NCBI GenBank assembly: GCA_009760855.2
Contig: WPIO01000003.1
Span: 5,832,501 to 5,896,500, forward strand
Direction: 5' to 3'
From: Cristatella mucedo
Lineage: Eukaryota; Bryozoa; Phylactolaemata; Cristatellidae
Length of the DNA stretch: 64,000 nucleotides
Within the stretch, counting starts at the first letter, position 1; each line of letters opens with the position of its first letter. The notes below the pieces were generated by a model. That model saw only the letters and a program-made list of their open reading frames with translations. It did not search any database and had not been told where the DNA came from. Both the position numbers and the translations under genes were made by a program. This document shows positions 1-11,239 of this stretch, one piece after another.

Positions 1-374
1 GGCTGCACTAAAAGTGGATTGGTGCAGGGCAAATATCCCCTACTGAAATAAAGGGAAGGCTAGTTTATTAATAGGCACAAAAGAACAGGCATGCATGTTG
101 TGAGGATTGCAGCCATACTGGCCTGAGCAGTTCTTTGAGTATATTTTCAAAAAATTGCCTTTGAATAACACCAGGCACTGCCATGCTTTCTGCATATCCG
201 GTGCTTCATTATATTGCATAGCTGTTAACATGTTACCTCTTACGTTGGTGTCATGCAATATAATTTACGCATGCCGAGACGAGTAGACTTTTCTGACAGT
301 GTGCAAAAGCTGTCTACTACGGTTATGCCTTCGTACGTCTAAAATGACCATTATTGGTTATATGTATAACTGCG

Positions 375-375
<1 letters not shown>

Positions 376-446
<71 letters not shown>
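376..446. repeat. (CA)n microsatellite
   Basis: An uninterrupted run of about 35 AC units. The threonine-histidine reading frame through it is a repeat artefact, not a protein. Confidence 0.97.
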
Positions 447-448
<2 letters not shown>

Positions 449-1130
449 ATTAGACACGAGGCGATAAAGTGGGGCCAGAGAGGGAGCATTGGCAGTCCAC
501 TGCCGCTTTCATGCAGTTGACAGACCATAACAAGTATGCATTACTTGAGTGCTTATATTTTCCAAGCAATATGGATGCTACAATATTAAGAAGCAGGTGT
601 TTCTCGATAAGATTAGTATGAGGCAATGGTGTGGTTGCCGTTAGTTGACAAATGACCTGGATGACAGGGCCACAACAATGCAAGCATTGAAGAACATATT
701 TGCTCGTGTGAAAAGCATTGCTCATATACCAAATTACGACTCGGGGTAATAGGCATTCCGAAAGGGGTTAAACCTGCAGCTAAGACTCCAGGATTGCCCA
801 CTGTCAACATTTACTTTCTAAAATGTAGAAAACGCCAACCTGAAGCAGGCTGGCTACCACCCCTCCCTTCGATCTTGGCTGACAGTCAGAGTTGTGTGAA
901 CTAATGAATTGAAGTAGTTCACCATCGTCAGTACTGGTAGGAGAGCTACTGTAGTATAGTACGGTTATTGCCTTAAAAAAACGATAATGTTTGGCTGCCA
1001 ATATATAGATATATAGATACATAGATATATCACTCACAGAAGCCACTATGGACCATCATAACTACATCATAAAAATGTCGACATTCCAAGCAGTGGATAT
1101 GAGAAGGCTAAATTTACAAAAAAGTATTCG
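447..1130. other. No recognisable feature (EIF4A3 intron)
   Basis: This stretch lies upstream of the first visible EIF4A3 exon, so it is presumably intronic. I found no exon matching the helicase RecA2 sequence that should precede position 1827, no SINE and no LINE. Confidence 0.5.
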
Positions 1131-1241
1131 TGTAGCACCCTAGGAGAACTTCATATTCATCCAGGCCCGTCACATATGCTGCCGGGCTCGAGCCAACGAC
1201 CTCGGTCGTCAAAGGCGAGCAACTTAAGTGGGCCAAACCAT
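1131..1241 (-). repeat. SINE family A copy (A1), tRNA-derived
   Basis: On the - strand it reads TGGTTTGGCCC, then a degraded A box, then the B-box-like GGCTCGAGCCC-type block, then the family tail with the AGTTCTC core. It is the most diverged of the copies here. The head resembles a tRNA with Pol III A and B boxes, and the tail matches LINE family A. It lies inside an EIF4A3 intron. Confidence 0.75.
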
Positions 1242-1491
1242 TTTCGATAATGGTCTGGATCACTGGTATATTTCACTGACTGTATTGCCATGGCCAAGCA
1301 AGCGAGAATGTCATCCATGCCAAGATGCATATACATAGTTTATAAAAATCATTATGGAGCCACCTCCTATAAGTGTAAGTAGTTTATTAGTTAATCACTG
1401 AAGCTTGACATGTTTATCTACCACTGTGGTTGTATGGTTGCAAAATATTTCTTCAAGAGCAGCACATAATGATTAACCAGAGAAAACCACT

Positions 1492-1571
1492 GTTGATATA
1501 TATATATATACACTACAATATATATATATATATATATACTACAATATATATATATATATATACACTACAAT

Positions 1572-1602
<31 letters not shown>

Positions 1603-1618
1603 CATATATATATATACA
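1492..1618. repeat. Imperfect (AT)n microsatellite with interrupting CACTACA units
   Basis: Runs of TATATA are broken three times by a CACTACA or ACTACA unit, giving a higher-order period of roughly 30 bases. The Tyr-Ile frame through it is an artefact. Confidence 0.95.
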
Positions 1619-1826
1619 TACGGTTTAACCATTATATTTTGCTGTTGCTTTCGATCGACTCGGCTGTCTAGCCAATTTTACATATTGCAGCTCTAAGTTG
1701 TCGAACTGCCGGTTCTCATATTTTTTGGCATGCGTTTACATTGCCAGTCTAGCTTCTTTGGAGCCGTGCATACTGACTAGCTGCCAAAGTATGGGAATGG
1801 CATTATTTGTCCTTATTTTGTTGCAG

Positions 1827-1934
1827 CCGGGTGTTGATTACGACCGACGTTTGGGCTCGAGGCATTGATGTGCAGCAGGTCTCTCTGGTCATTAACTACG
1901 ACTTGCCCAACAATCGTGAGCTCTACATTCACAG
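1827..1934 (+). CDS. EIF4A3: EIF4A3 exon, helicase motif V (RecA2 domain)
   Basis: The exon follows a TTTTGTTGCAG acceptor and ends at CACAG/GTACTAG. It encodes [19 protein letters not shown] and runs on through [13 protein letters not shown]. This covers DEAD-box motif V (T-D-x-W-A-R-G-x-D) and leads into motif VI, which is split by the next intron. The DVWARG and NNRELYIHR wording is diagnostic of eIF4A3, the RNA-clamping ATPase of the exon junction complex, rather than eIF4A1/2. It enters with one base of a split Ser codon and leaves with two bases of a split Arg codon, matching the next exon. Earlier exons lie left of the window. Confidence 0.96.
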
Positions 1935-2244
1935 GTACTAGCCATGACTAATACATCTCTCTCATTTAAACCTTGTCGATACCACCTGTGCTTAAGTACC
2001 ACTTGGCCGTCGCTTTTTGGCCGAATATGCAGCAGTTCACTGTCATATAAGCCCAACTTTGCCAACTGTGCCAATGAACAGCAGTTTGGTACTTGCTGCT
2101 TACATAGCTGTCCGTAGGCTCTACATGCAGTCGACCATGAAGCCAAGGGGCCCTACCCCTTTCTCCAATTTACTTTTACTGCATGCATGCCTCGGCCGTT
2201 AGCCTTCAGAGCCCGTGTTAAATGTTCAGTTACTTAGGCTGTGA

Positions 2245-3345
2245 TAATAATAATAGCAGTAATGATTATAAGACACTTATATAGCATCCTCATTGAGATA
2301 AATCTCCAGGCACTGTACATATGCTAGAAAAAAGAAGCATATCAATTGGTTACCATGCCATACTTGCTGGCTACTTACTTATACTTGCTGGCTACGTACG
2401 TATACTTGCTTACTTGGTGGCTACTTGCTTGCTAATTGCTTGCTTCTTGCTTACTTACTACTAACTGCTGCTGCTACTACTAATACATTTGTAGAAGGGC
2501 TCTAAGAGAACGAGGTATATTTCTAAGCACTTTGCCTATAGACTGAACAGACACTGCGAGGAGCAAGTAGGGGTTTTAGCTTCTTTTTAAATGTCTAGTA
2601 AGGGGATGTCGTGACACAGTCGACAGTAAATCCTAGGCTCGAGAGCTTACGAGCTGTGAAGGCTTTGTGTCCAAAGGGTTAGAAGTTTGTTAGAGGAACA
2701 GCTTAATGACTTGATCCAGGAGGTCAGTGGTAAAATGCAAAGCCTGTTTAGATAGTATGTCGGATAAGTATTTTGGGCAAGAGGATGAAATGACCTTAAT
2801 GTGAGTGACACAATCCTGAAGTCGATAAGCCAATTTATGGTGGAGCCAGTGCTAACCTTGAAATAGTGAGATACAGAAGTAGTCACATTTAAAAAATGCT
2901 GTTGACTAGCTTTGCAGTTGGAACCTCATCTAAGCAGGCCCACATTTTTGCAATGTTACCTAGCTGAAACCAGACAGACATCTCTGTGGATCTGATGTGG
3001 TTGGTCAGCTGGTGGAGTTTCATTTCAGAACGGGACGTCCAGATTTTGTGTAGACACTGCATAAGATGCAGGCTGAGAGCGTTTTGAGGGCTGGGCTATT
3101 TAGTTTCTAAGTTTCACTGGGTTTACTCATAATTGACAAGTTGGTTTTATCGTCATTCAGTTGGATAAATTTTGCTGCCATTCAAGTGCAGATGTCATCA
3201 AAACTTGCTGCAATATAATTCGATTTGATGGAAGGCAGTGATGGATCAAAGTACGGGTAGTCGAGTGTCATCTGAATAACAATTAGCCTAGATTTGCTTG
3301 GCGATTACATCGGCAAGGAGTATATACAACTGAAAGGAATAATAA
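2245..3345 (-). mobile_element. LINE family A fragment (CR1/L2 group), degraded
   Basis: On the - strand the 3' end is at about 2245, with TTATTATTATCA beyond it and a decayed 3' hairpin at 2262-2330. Segment 2560-2880 aligns with the reverse-transcriptase C-terminal region (the part equivalent to KVLSLTFRSLHS followed by LSDLLPNQAKHR). Segment 2880-3330 aligns with the thumb region, including an L-N-D-D-K-T-N-L-like stretch at 3145-3175. Many stops and indels make it non-functional. It sits in the EIF4A3 intron between exons 1934 and 4265. Confidence 0.8.
2345..2490. repeat. Imperfect CTTGCTGGCTACTTA-type tandem tract
   Basis: Variants of ACTTGCTGGCTA and TACTTGCTTAC recur at irregular spacing, ending in a CTGCTGCTACTACTA stretch. 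It separates the 3' UTR part of the LINE fragment from its coding part, so it may have expanded inside the LINE. Confidence 0.7.
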
Positions 3346-3737
3346 TAAAAACAATGACACATTCATATGGCATTTTTAAGATAACTAAATTTCTTCCTTG
3401 GCATTTAGCAAATGCTGGAAAGGAGGCATATAGTCCCTGGAAGGCTTTTGTCCGTTGACTTAACGTGCCAGTCTCTAACTGAGATATGATAAAATAAAAT
3501 GCAGTGCAGTGGCAGTGACCCCCCAGACAAGATGTTAGGTGCTAAATTGTTTTTGATGCACTTTCCTAATCTATACAAGCACTTTGCAGGCCGGTCTGGT
3601 TCGGCAACCTTCCTACAGACTTACTTCTCATGTTTCCATTGCTACCGATCTGTTGCACTCAGCCATGATGGTTCCAGATATCCTTCAGGTCCATAAGACG
3701 AGTCAGCAACTATGTATTGCAGTGATACAAAATTGCT

Positions 3738-3852
3738 GATTTAAGAGCCTCTTTTGATAGTGATAGGGCTATCACCACCGCAGCAATAAAGAATCGCCCA
3801 CCAGAGGATTCAAACCCAGCAATCGCCTTACGTAGTGCACCATCAGGGCTGG
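3738..3852 (-). repeat. SINE family B copy (B1), truncated
   Basis: On the - strand it carries a degraded B box (GGTTTGAATCCT, plus-strand ATTCAAACC), then the body GTGGGCGATTCTTTATTGC and GGTGATAGCC. It lacks a well-preserved 3' tail. It is in the EIF4A3 intron. Confidence 0.75.
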
Positions 3853-4264
3853 TCTTGTTATAATTATGTTTGTCACCCATTGCATCTGTTAACATCCTTG
3901 GTCATTCTGTGATATTGCTACGAACGGCTCGTCCTAGCTACCTTGGTTCTTGAAAGCCAGCGTCTTTCTGCAAGGTTTTTCTGCAGCTATCCGTGGTCTT
4001 GACACCAATTATGCTACAGGGTGCACCTTGGCAATAAGCAACAGGGACGGGCTCCTGCATCAGATAGAACTGTATCTTTTGGCCAATATCTTATTACCGT
4101 ACGTTATGACATGGATTTTGCATTACCTATTCTGTTCATTAGTACCTGCCAATGCCTTAGTTGCACTGCCCACTGTTACCCAACCGTTTGGTTGCTTTAG
4201 TCCCGAGGTCTAGATCATGTTTTTTTCGTGGTAGTTTTGTGCATAATTAACTCATTTCTTTTAG

Positions 4265-4392
4265 GATTGGCCGATCAGGTCGGTTTGGGCGAAAAGGTGT
4301 GGCAATTAACTTCGTTAAGTCCGATGACATAAGGATTTTGCGAGATATTGAACAGTATTATGCCACCCAGATTGATGAGATGCCAATGAATG
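4265..4392 (+). CDS. EIF4A3: EIF4A3 exon, helicase motif VI
   Basis: It follows TTCTTTTAG and ends at AATG/GTAAGT. It starts with the last base of the split Arg, giving [19 protein letters not shown], then [15 protein letters not shown], then [10 protein letters not shown]. This contains motif VI (H-R-x-G-R-x-x-R), the arginine-finger motif needed for ATP hydrolysis. It is 42 codons plus split codons at both ends. Phases agree with the exons on both sides. Conservation with other animal eIF4A3 is near complete, so the gene is almost certainly functional. Confidence 0.97.
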
Positions 4393-4488
4393 GTAAGTCG
4401 ATGCACAAGTAGCACAATATTGTAATGCAGTGGTTTGCATAGTAAATATGTGGCCATGCTGTTTAAATTGTGTTCTTTTGTGCTTTAG

Positions 4489-4505
4489 TTGCTGACCTGA
4501 TCTAA
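4489..4505 (+). CDS. EIF4A3: EIF4A3 last coding exon (VADLI-stop)
   Basis: After a TTTGTGCTTTAG acceptor, the 17 coding bases TTGCTGACCTGATCTAA complete the split Val codon and encode the universal eIF4A3 C-terminus V-A-D-L-I, then stop. The intron before it is only 96 bases. The exon is far too short to be found by ORF length. Confidence 0.96.
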
Positions 4506-4690
4506 TGGTCGAAACTGGTCGTGTATTATATACCGACTGAAGATACCCTGGACCGCCGAGTATTGACAGCAGACTGTGTACATTCACTTGAAAATAGCTG
4601 CTCTGCGTGTCTGTAAAGGTGTACTATATTATGTGTAAAAATAGTATTGCTTGCTTATACTAAAAATAAAAAAAATGCATCATCCTTTGT
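4506..4690 (+). terminator. EIF4A3: EIF4A3 3' UTR with poly(A) signal
   Basis: A canonical AATAAA sits at 4665-4670, about 160 bases after the stop codon, in an A-rich stretch. Cleavage is expected 10-30 bases further on. No other AATAAA lies closer to the stop. Confidence 0.75.
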
Positions 4691-6310
4691 TAGTGCTAAC
4701 TAGATTTAGCAAAGCTGCATCACTGTTAGCTGTAATGATGCTACTCTTCTTCACTAAATTACCAGCAGAAGGAAGAATTACTTCATGATTATGCCAGGCT
4801 GTTTAGATAATCCCGGGCAGGTGATGCCTGCCAGAGCCTTGGTGGCATTGCCTCCAGCTGTTAGTGAATGCAGTGGGTACACCAAATGCTCTAATATTTT
4901 TTCTATTACTTCTATCTTGATGTTGCTTCCAGTCAGAAGTATGGAAACAATTCGATCGAAGGCACTGAATTATAAGGACACAAGGCCAATATCATGTCCA
5001 GATCAAGATTGTTATTGATTTGTATGTATTACATGTTTGGCCAACCCGCGACCTTGCTCGGGCCTACCTGCAGTAGGGAGCTGTAATTTAGCCCTTATTA
5101 TTTTTGCACTTGTCTGAGCTAAATGGGTTGATTGTGAAATCCCGGCTGTATTGCCAGCCATCTGGAATATTAAGGAATAGCCAAGCAGCTTGAAGTTCAA
5201 TGCAAAGTCTGAGGCGACTTTTTTTTTCTGCCGATGAGCAAGCCCGCGCTCGATAGTATCATATCAATGCCAATTGCTTTAGTAGCATCTACCCCCTGCT
5301 GCCGTGGCTTACATAACTGCTGGGGCTTGTCCAATGTAAGAATAGAGATAAGCTTATGTCTAAAGCTGATTTGTAAATACTGTAGATGTTGAAGCCTTAT
5401 AGACACTGAAGTGATGAATAGCATAATATAGCATATAAGCCTGTTTTATTTTTTTTTAAACAATCTTGATATCTGCTAGATTCTTAGGGTTTTAGGCTTG
5501 TGTTCGTTTGGATTAGAATTTCTGGGCCTGCTCACCTTAGAGTGAAGCTTGCAAGGCCAAGTCTGGAGCCCAATCAGAGCTCTGCAAGCATACGACTGCG
5601 AGCCTTCTCGAAGACTTGCCTAACAGCTTATGTACCTCAATGTGACGTGGTAACGAACATAAAAGCATGGCAGATCGATAGCCGAAAACTTCCTTTTGAA
5701 TCATGATAGGCTGCTTTTTGGATCGTATGCCAAACGTACAACAAACGTCTAGTTTTGAACACGGTTGGGTGGATCCGAGCGATCAACATTTACTGAGCGA
5801 AAGCAACGACACAGCCTACGTGCTGTGACTGGGATGCTACCCAGACCCACAATTAAGGCAATTTGGTGATATTACTGCTTCGGGTCCTTTTTTTTCTTAC
5901 CACCAGAAGGGGCCTGAATATGCACAGAGGTGGCTAAACCTACATGCCGAGCTAGCATAGGATCTACTGAATGCCTGCAAATCTTCTGACAGTATTCGCT
6001 TTCTATTGCGAATGCCCTCGTGTTTATTCATGCTATCACCGCATTTCATTACTGACAAATCTTTATTTACTCATAAAAGGTACCCTAGCTAGGGACTTCA
6101 GTTATTACTTAATTGGATCTCACGTCTTCTGACAAACTTGTTTGACCAACGGAGATTCATCTCTAGACCACTTTATCCACGTTCAACGATCAGAGATATT
6201 TACTCCATCCTTGAATTGAAAACTGACTTTGTTTTTCGGTCCGTAGCGATAGTCGTTATCAAACAGGTAGATTCAATGGAGACTGTGAACTCGTCGCATC
6301 TAACAATTTG
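4691..6310. other. Intergenic stretch, nothing recognised
   Basis: Downstream of EIF4A3 I see no exon-like sequence with splice sites, no LINE or SINE piece and no RNA gene. The short open frames are what random AT-rich DNA gives. Confidence 0.5.
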
Positions 6311-6314
6311 CTGC

Positions 6315-6455
6315 GAACTGGGTTGGTTCAGTGGTAAAGGTGCTCGCCCCGACTGAGGTCGTGGCTCGAGCCCCGATGCATATGCGAATCGTCTGAATAG
6401 AGATAAAAGTTCTCTTGGGGCGCAATATAAATGAATTATATTATTATATTAATTA
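6315..6455 (+). repeat. SINE family A copy (A2), full-length
   Basis: It reads GGTTGGTTCAGTGGTAAAGG (A box TGGTTCAGTGG), then GTGGCTCGAGCCCC (B box), a linker, then the tail CTGAATAGAGATAAAAGTTC followed by TCTTGGGGCGC, and ends in ATAAATGAATTATATTATTA. The order of tRNA-like head, body and LINE-like hairpin with ATT-rich tail is complete. Confidence 0.88.
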
Positions 6456-6459
6456 AATT

Positions 6460-7400
6460 AGCTGGAAGGATGCACCGCTGCTATCGATTATTTTCGCTGT
6501 GATAGCGTGAAACTATATGATATCCCTTGTGATACATTACGGTAACAATCACTTAAGGTCACGATTTAGCTAAGTCTCCCGACACCTAGACGGTGCTGAA
6601 TTAATTTATTGTGTTCTCTCAGGCTAATGCGATGAATTGTAAGAGCTACAACTGTAGGCTATTAAGATAACTCCTTAAGTTGTCCTGCACAAAGGCTGGT
6701 GTCGCATCGTCTGTGAGAGTGAGCTGCACCCTCATGTCTCGATCTCACTACTTCCCACCAGTACTATGATTTCTTAGTTGACCTTCATCAGTTCTTTCCT
6801 TTCGATGAGTGGAAATGATGCGAAGCACAAGGAAGTTACTCGGAATTGAGTGCTGTTATTACAGTCACCAGAGGATGCCACCCGGGTCTCTCCAAGAATG
6901 GTACTTGACCACTATCTGATCGGCTTCGGAGGAGCCGGAAATATATTCATGAAGGCTAAAATATACACAAGGAGTCAATAATCAGGCAAAATTGTCACGG
7001 GGCTTGTACCGTGAAATTCAGCTAATATTTGTATTCTGAAGAATGAACTAATCTGAAATATAATCCCAGGAGCACTTTTAATCAATACTCATAATTGTAC
7101 CTGACAAAATCAACGTGATTAAGTTTTCCGGTGCTAAAGAGCTTCAGTTGTAGGCCAAGAATTCATTGCTTATATGAAACGGTCGTACAGCATCAACATG
7201 GCCACGACATATAAACTCACATCTGAGAACAATCTAGGAAAGTCGTGGCAGCCGAGCGCACTCTGCTCTCTGCCATTCTTCTATTGCAGTCTGACGCTTG
7301 GTGATCATACCTTAGCATTTTAACCCTTTTCACGCACTTAAGGTCCGGGTGTATTATTCATACTCGCCCTTTTCTTTAGGTAGCATGACAACTGCAACTG
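6460..7400. other. Intergenic stretch, nothing recognised
   Basis: AT-rich sequence without exons, repeats I can name, or conserved motifs. Confidence 0.45.
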
Positions 7401-7580
7401 GTGAGCCGTAAAGGCACACTAGGTAAGGCGATTGCTTTTCACGTCTTTGGTTCCGAGATCATGGGTTAGAATCCTGCGGTGGGCGACCCTTTATTGCCAC
7501 TGCAAGTGGCTCTGATAACCGTAAAGACTTCTGTCGCTATACAAAAGAATACAAAAGAGGTTGTTAAATCAGCTAGTATT
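7401..7580 (+). repeat. SINE family B copy (B2)
   Basis: It begins GTGAGCCGTAAAGGCACACT with A-box-like AGGTAAGGCGA, then B-box-like GGGTTAGAATCC, then GCGGTGGGCGACCCTTTATT, GATAACCGTAAAGACTTCTG and the 3' end TCGCTATACAAAAG...TCAGCTAGTATT. It is nearly full length, with a small duplicated TACAAAAGA near the tail. Confidence 0.88.
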
Positions 7581-8529
7581 TAGGGTCAAGAATGCACACA
7601 GCCCTAAAAGTTGCTTTGTCATGTCGGCTTTCTGTAGTCTTAAAGTGTTTGCTACGACTGCATACAGAAATCAAGCGATTCCAACCTAATGTCAGCTACT
7701 ACATGAAGATTAAACTGCAAAATTAAAGACACATTCCATGTTCTTGTGAATACTAGAAAATAGCCAGAGTTAAAAACTGCCTGATTTATATGGCCGAAGA
7801 AGCATCTATGGTGGAACATCATTTCTGTTTGCACCGGTGATGCATTGTTTCTGTGTTTTGTGCGCTCGAATCGAAAGTTGTGATCTAGCTTCGAGCCAGC
7901 GAGCGTTGAGTTACATGGTGCCTGAATTTTATCTTTTAAGCTTAGTACATTTTCTGGATTCAGAGCAATTTCGTAATTCCGCAATGACGATAGAGAAGGC
8001 ATTCCTATGCGTTTTCAGGTTTGGCAGTGCGAACCGTTACCATTGACCATACTGATTTTTGATTTTGACTCAAATCCTTCATTAAACCTGAAAAGCTATG
8101 TCCTGTAATTCAGTGCCGTCTTTATGGGTCAGGAGAAAACTATTACCACGATCTATCGCTAGCTGTCACAATTATCTACTTCAAGTCAGTGATGCTACAC
8201 TTAATGCACGATCTTAGACTTGGTGCATATGTTTTAGGGTTTTAATTTAAATATACACCTCTCGGGTACCATCGTAAGTACCTGCTATTAATCGGAGCCT
8301 ATGAAACAGCGGCAATTTATAATATTTCGCCAAAAGCCAAAGCATTCTGCATGTGCGTTCTTGAGGAAAAGGCGGCAAAGCAGCTACTTACTAACTGCTA
8401 TAAGGCCAGAGCTAAAGGTACTAGTGAAACATTGCAGTAAATTTACTAGACAAAACAAGAGCGGAAAGGTGTAAAATTCAATCCCTGCCTAAGTGGTGTA
8501 CAATAAAATTGTTGTTTTTTTGTTCTCCG

Positions 8530-8830
8530 CCGTGTGAGTCGTAGTATATCCTCTTTGGTTTTCGTTTAATCGGTGCCGCAGCCCCAGATCATCGTAATAG
8601 TAGGTTGTGACGTCGACTAGCCAATCGGAGCGCAGCGTTTCTACTGCTAGGCATTAGCAACAACGCTAACCAATCAGAGCGTTCTCGAACCGCATACAAC
8701 AAGCGGCGGTTAGCGTGAACTTCTGCAGGACGGCTTCTCCCGGCTCTGTGCGTAGTGGAATAAACCGGCGGTGTTGCTTGTCGGCTGGCGTTCTGTGCTA
8801 TGCGCGAGGGCAACCGAACTATATCCTCGA
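8530..8830. promoter_or_regulatory. GC-rich patch with two CCAAT boxes
   Basis: This patch is clearly richer in G+C and CpG than its surroundings. It holds CCAATCGGAGCG at about 8621 and CCAATCAGAGCG at about 8671, 50 bases apart in the same orientation. Paired CCAAT boxes are typical of NF-Y-dependent promoters. No first exon can be confirmed on either strand, so a promoter, a decayed element or chance are all possible. Confidence 0.35.
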
Positions 8831-9890
8831 AGATGGACGGAGCTAAAGTAGAGACAGATCAAATTTATATCTTATTTCCCCAATTGCGGACTAACTAAAT
8901 CAGCTCGTAATTAATTCCCGGAGCAGCCGAACGTAGCAAATGAATTTCGAATTGAGCAATCAAATAAGAAAAGTGTCGGCTGGCCTGGTATTAGAAGGTC
9001 AGAAATGATCGATAGGCGCATCTGAAGCTTGCCACTTGAGCATAGCGGTGGCTGTGACACTAGCAGCTCAAGTTTACCTCAAATGAGCTAAGGCGGTCAT
9101 TTGTGAAGCTCAAGTCTCCCGCGTCTGAAGACATTTTTCTGGACGGTAGTGTACTTTCTTTTATTATCCAATGAAAAGCTTGCTGATGCAATTTTAAAAT
9201 AGCACAATATTTCCCGTAGTATTATGCTAGAGATTGCTGTTTTATCATGAATTTAGTTTTCATCGACCCAATTTCACTGTCCAAGACAACTCGATGATTT
9301 TGCACAGATAAGAACGTTGTTAGCAGATTTTAGCCTTTTTGAGCAGATTTTCTCTTGTGAAGGTTCCGACTTCTTATGCATTTTTGGCTAAGATTTTAGG
9401 TTTTTTTTGTGTAGATTCCGACTGGCCCTAACGATGGCCCACATCAAGTGACCATTAACGCGTTACTTAAAATCTCGTTGAGGCTAGACACTAGCTTTTG
9501 TCAAGTGCGCTTTTTTATTCGTTTTCTTATTCCACAATTCTAGTATTTAATTTTTATGCACGAAGACGTTGAGAAGACCAAGGGAAGGATATTTAATGAC
9601 TTGGTAAGAGTGCTGTTTATAGCAAGCTTCCTTTGCAGCATTGCCTCAAGAATTTCTTAATACGCTAGCGAATACACGAATTCGTCGCGTATCTCAACTT
9701 AAAAAACTGACCCACCGCCGGAAAATTCTGAAAATCACAAGGAGCGGGTGCCGCAGTAAAATAGCAGCATCGGAGTTGCTGTGAGAGAATCTCGAGCCTC
9801 AATTTGCTCACAAGCTGCATTTGTCACGTGAAAGAAGAGCATACAGCCTCCCAAGCAAATTCAGATGTAGAAGATATATATTAACTAGTT
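8831..9890. other. Intergenic stretch, nothing recognised
   Basis: AT-rich sequence up to the 3' end of the R2/NeSL-like element. I see no coding exon or named repeat. Confidence 0.45.
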
Positions 9891-9900
9891 TATTAAAACG

Positions 9901-10720
9901 TTAATATTCCGGATTTGCGGGTGCTACCCACAACTTCCGGTTCAGGAACTGGGACCGTACGGCTTCCGACCCGGCAATGAAGTCCATGACGAATAGCCAC
10001 CGCAATGACGTTCTTTCCGCTCGTGCAATGCCAATGTCGACCAGGCAAGCTTCATTATCGGGCCACCAGCTGCCGAGGGCGCCGACCGCAGAGGGCCTCG
10101 CCACTGGCGTCGGGTCACAAGCGGTCAGGAGAGACTGGCCTATGATCCTATACTTTTCAACCTTTTTCCGGGCGCCACTTCTAAGGCATCCTCGCTGCCG
10201 TCAAACGACACCGTCACGTCGATGATGACCGCGTTGGTGCCGTTGTCGATGACCAGGTCCGGCTTCAGAACGAGATCCTCGGCGAGCGGGAAGGCACGAG
10301 CTGCCAAAAGGCAGGAGCGTGCGGTGGCCGGAAGAACTGCGATAAGGCGGTCCAGAACCAGATTGTGTCGGGCCGTTATTGTATACAGCATCGACCGGCA
10401 GTTGCTCAGCACATGGAAAGTGGCCTTTGTCTCCGTGCGGCGTAGGTCGCAACTGGTAACGTTTTCGGGGTATGCCCAACTCTTGGCAGCACGTCGTGGC
10501 GCCCGACGTGGACAAAGCACCAGGCCCGAAACGGCAGGCCAAGACCCGTGGTCTGGAAATGGCTATGGGTTGCGAACCTGTCCTTGGCCAGGCACGGCTG
10601 ACCCTGACCTGTGCGGGCTGGGCCGCCCAAGACCGGCCTCCAATCAGCCTGGCGAACGCCCGAAGCTTAGACGTGACGACGTGCGGCACGAACGAGTGTT
10701 CCACTACATCCCATGGGGGT
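9901..10720 (-). pseudogene. Finger and restriction-like endonuclease of the R2/NeSL-like element
   Basis: Upstream is FRAWCFVHVGRHDVLP, like the W-R-F-I-H-R-A-R-x-x-L-x-P segment before the finger. The CCHC finger is decayed: C-x2-R-x8-H-x4-C, with Arg for the second Cys. The nuclease core follows: LVLKPDLVIDNG then AVIIDVTVSFD, matching the (R/K)PD...D-V-T pattern of the PD-(D/E)xK endonuclease. After a frameshift near 10140, SAVGALGSWWPDNEACL and a C-terminal VRSQFLNRKLW end at the stop codon at 9901. Confidence 0.85.
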
Positions 10721-10869
10721 CAGTTGACGAGGCCAAAATATCGGAGCCGGCCAGCGAGAGGCGGCAGGAGAGACACTTCAGGCACGCGTCACGCATCTGC
10801 CCACAGCGAAGCTGGGCCGGCCATTTTTCCAGGGTCGAAGGTATCTGCGCTCAGGTACCTCGAGCGCTC

Positions 10870-11230
10870 CTCGTCAGATGACGGCGTGCCACCCACGCTG
10901 GCAACGGCCCGGTCCAGGCGATGACGTGCGACTCTGCACACGCACTCGTCGGGGGGGGGGGGGGAGCACAGCATGCGGCAGGCTTTCGCGACCGAGGATT
11001 GTCGCATGCATCGCAAAGCGAGCGAGGCCGAGGCGTCTAGCAGAGCGCTCAAAATTCAAGAAGTGGGCCGAGGCAAAGTGCTCCGTGAGAGCCTTCTCGG
11101 CCGGCAGCAGGGCAGCCTTAAGCACCAGCAGAGCCCGACAGAGGTTATCAAGACGTAGCAGGAGGAATGTCCGCAAGGCATCGAGCTTATTCCAGGGGGC
11201 GAGCAGGCTTGCCTGAAGTAAGTGTGTGTC
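10870..11230 (-). pseudogene. RT thumb region of the R2/NeSL-like element
   Basis: The - strand frame gives PWNKLDALRTFLLLRL followed by a helical, Ala/Leu-rich stretch, LLVLKAALLPAEKAL. This resembles the W-x-K-x-x-A-L-x-T-F segment that follows the palm in R2/NeSL proteins. It is in a different frame from the palm. A run of about 14 G at 10949-10962 breaks it downstream. Confidence 0.7.
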
Positions 11231-11239
11231 CCTAGCAAG

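Noticed and set aside
376-446. Open frame encoding a His-Thr repeat
   Set aside because: It is only the (CA)n microsatellite read as protein.
6315-6380. tRNA gene with A and B boxes
   Set aside because: It is the head of a SINE family A copy; six other copies have the same body and LINE-like tail.
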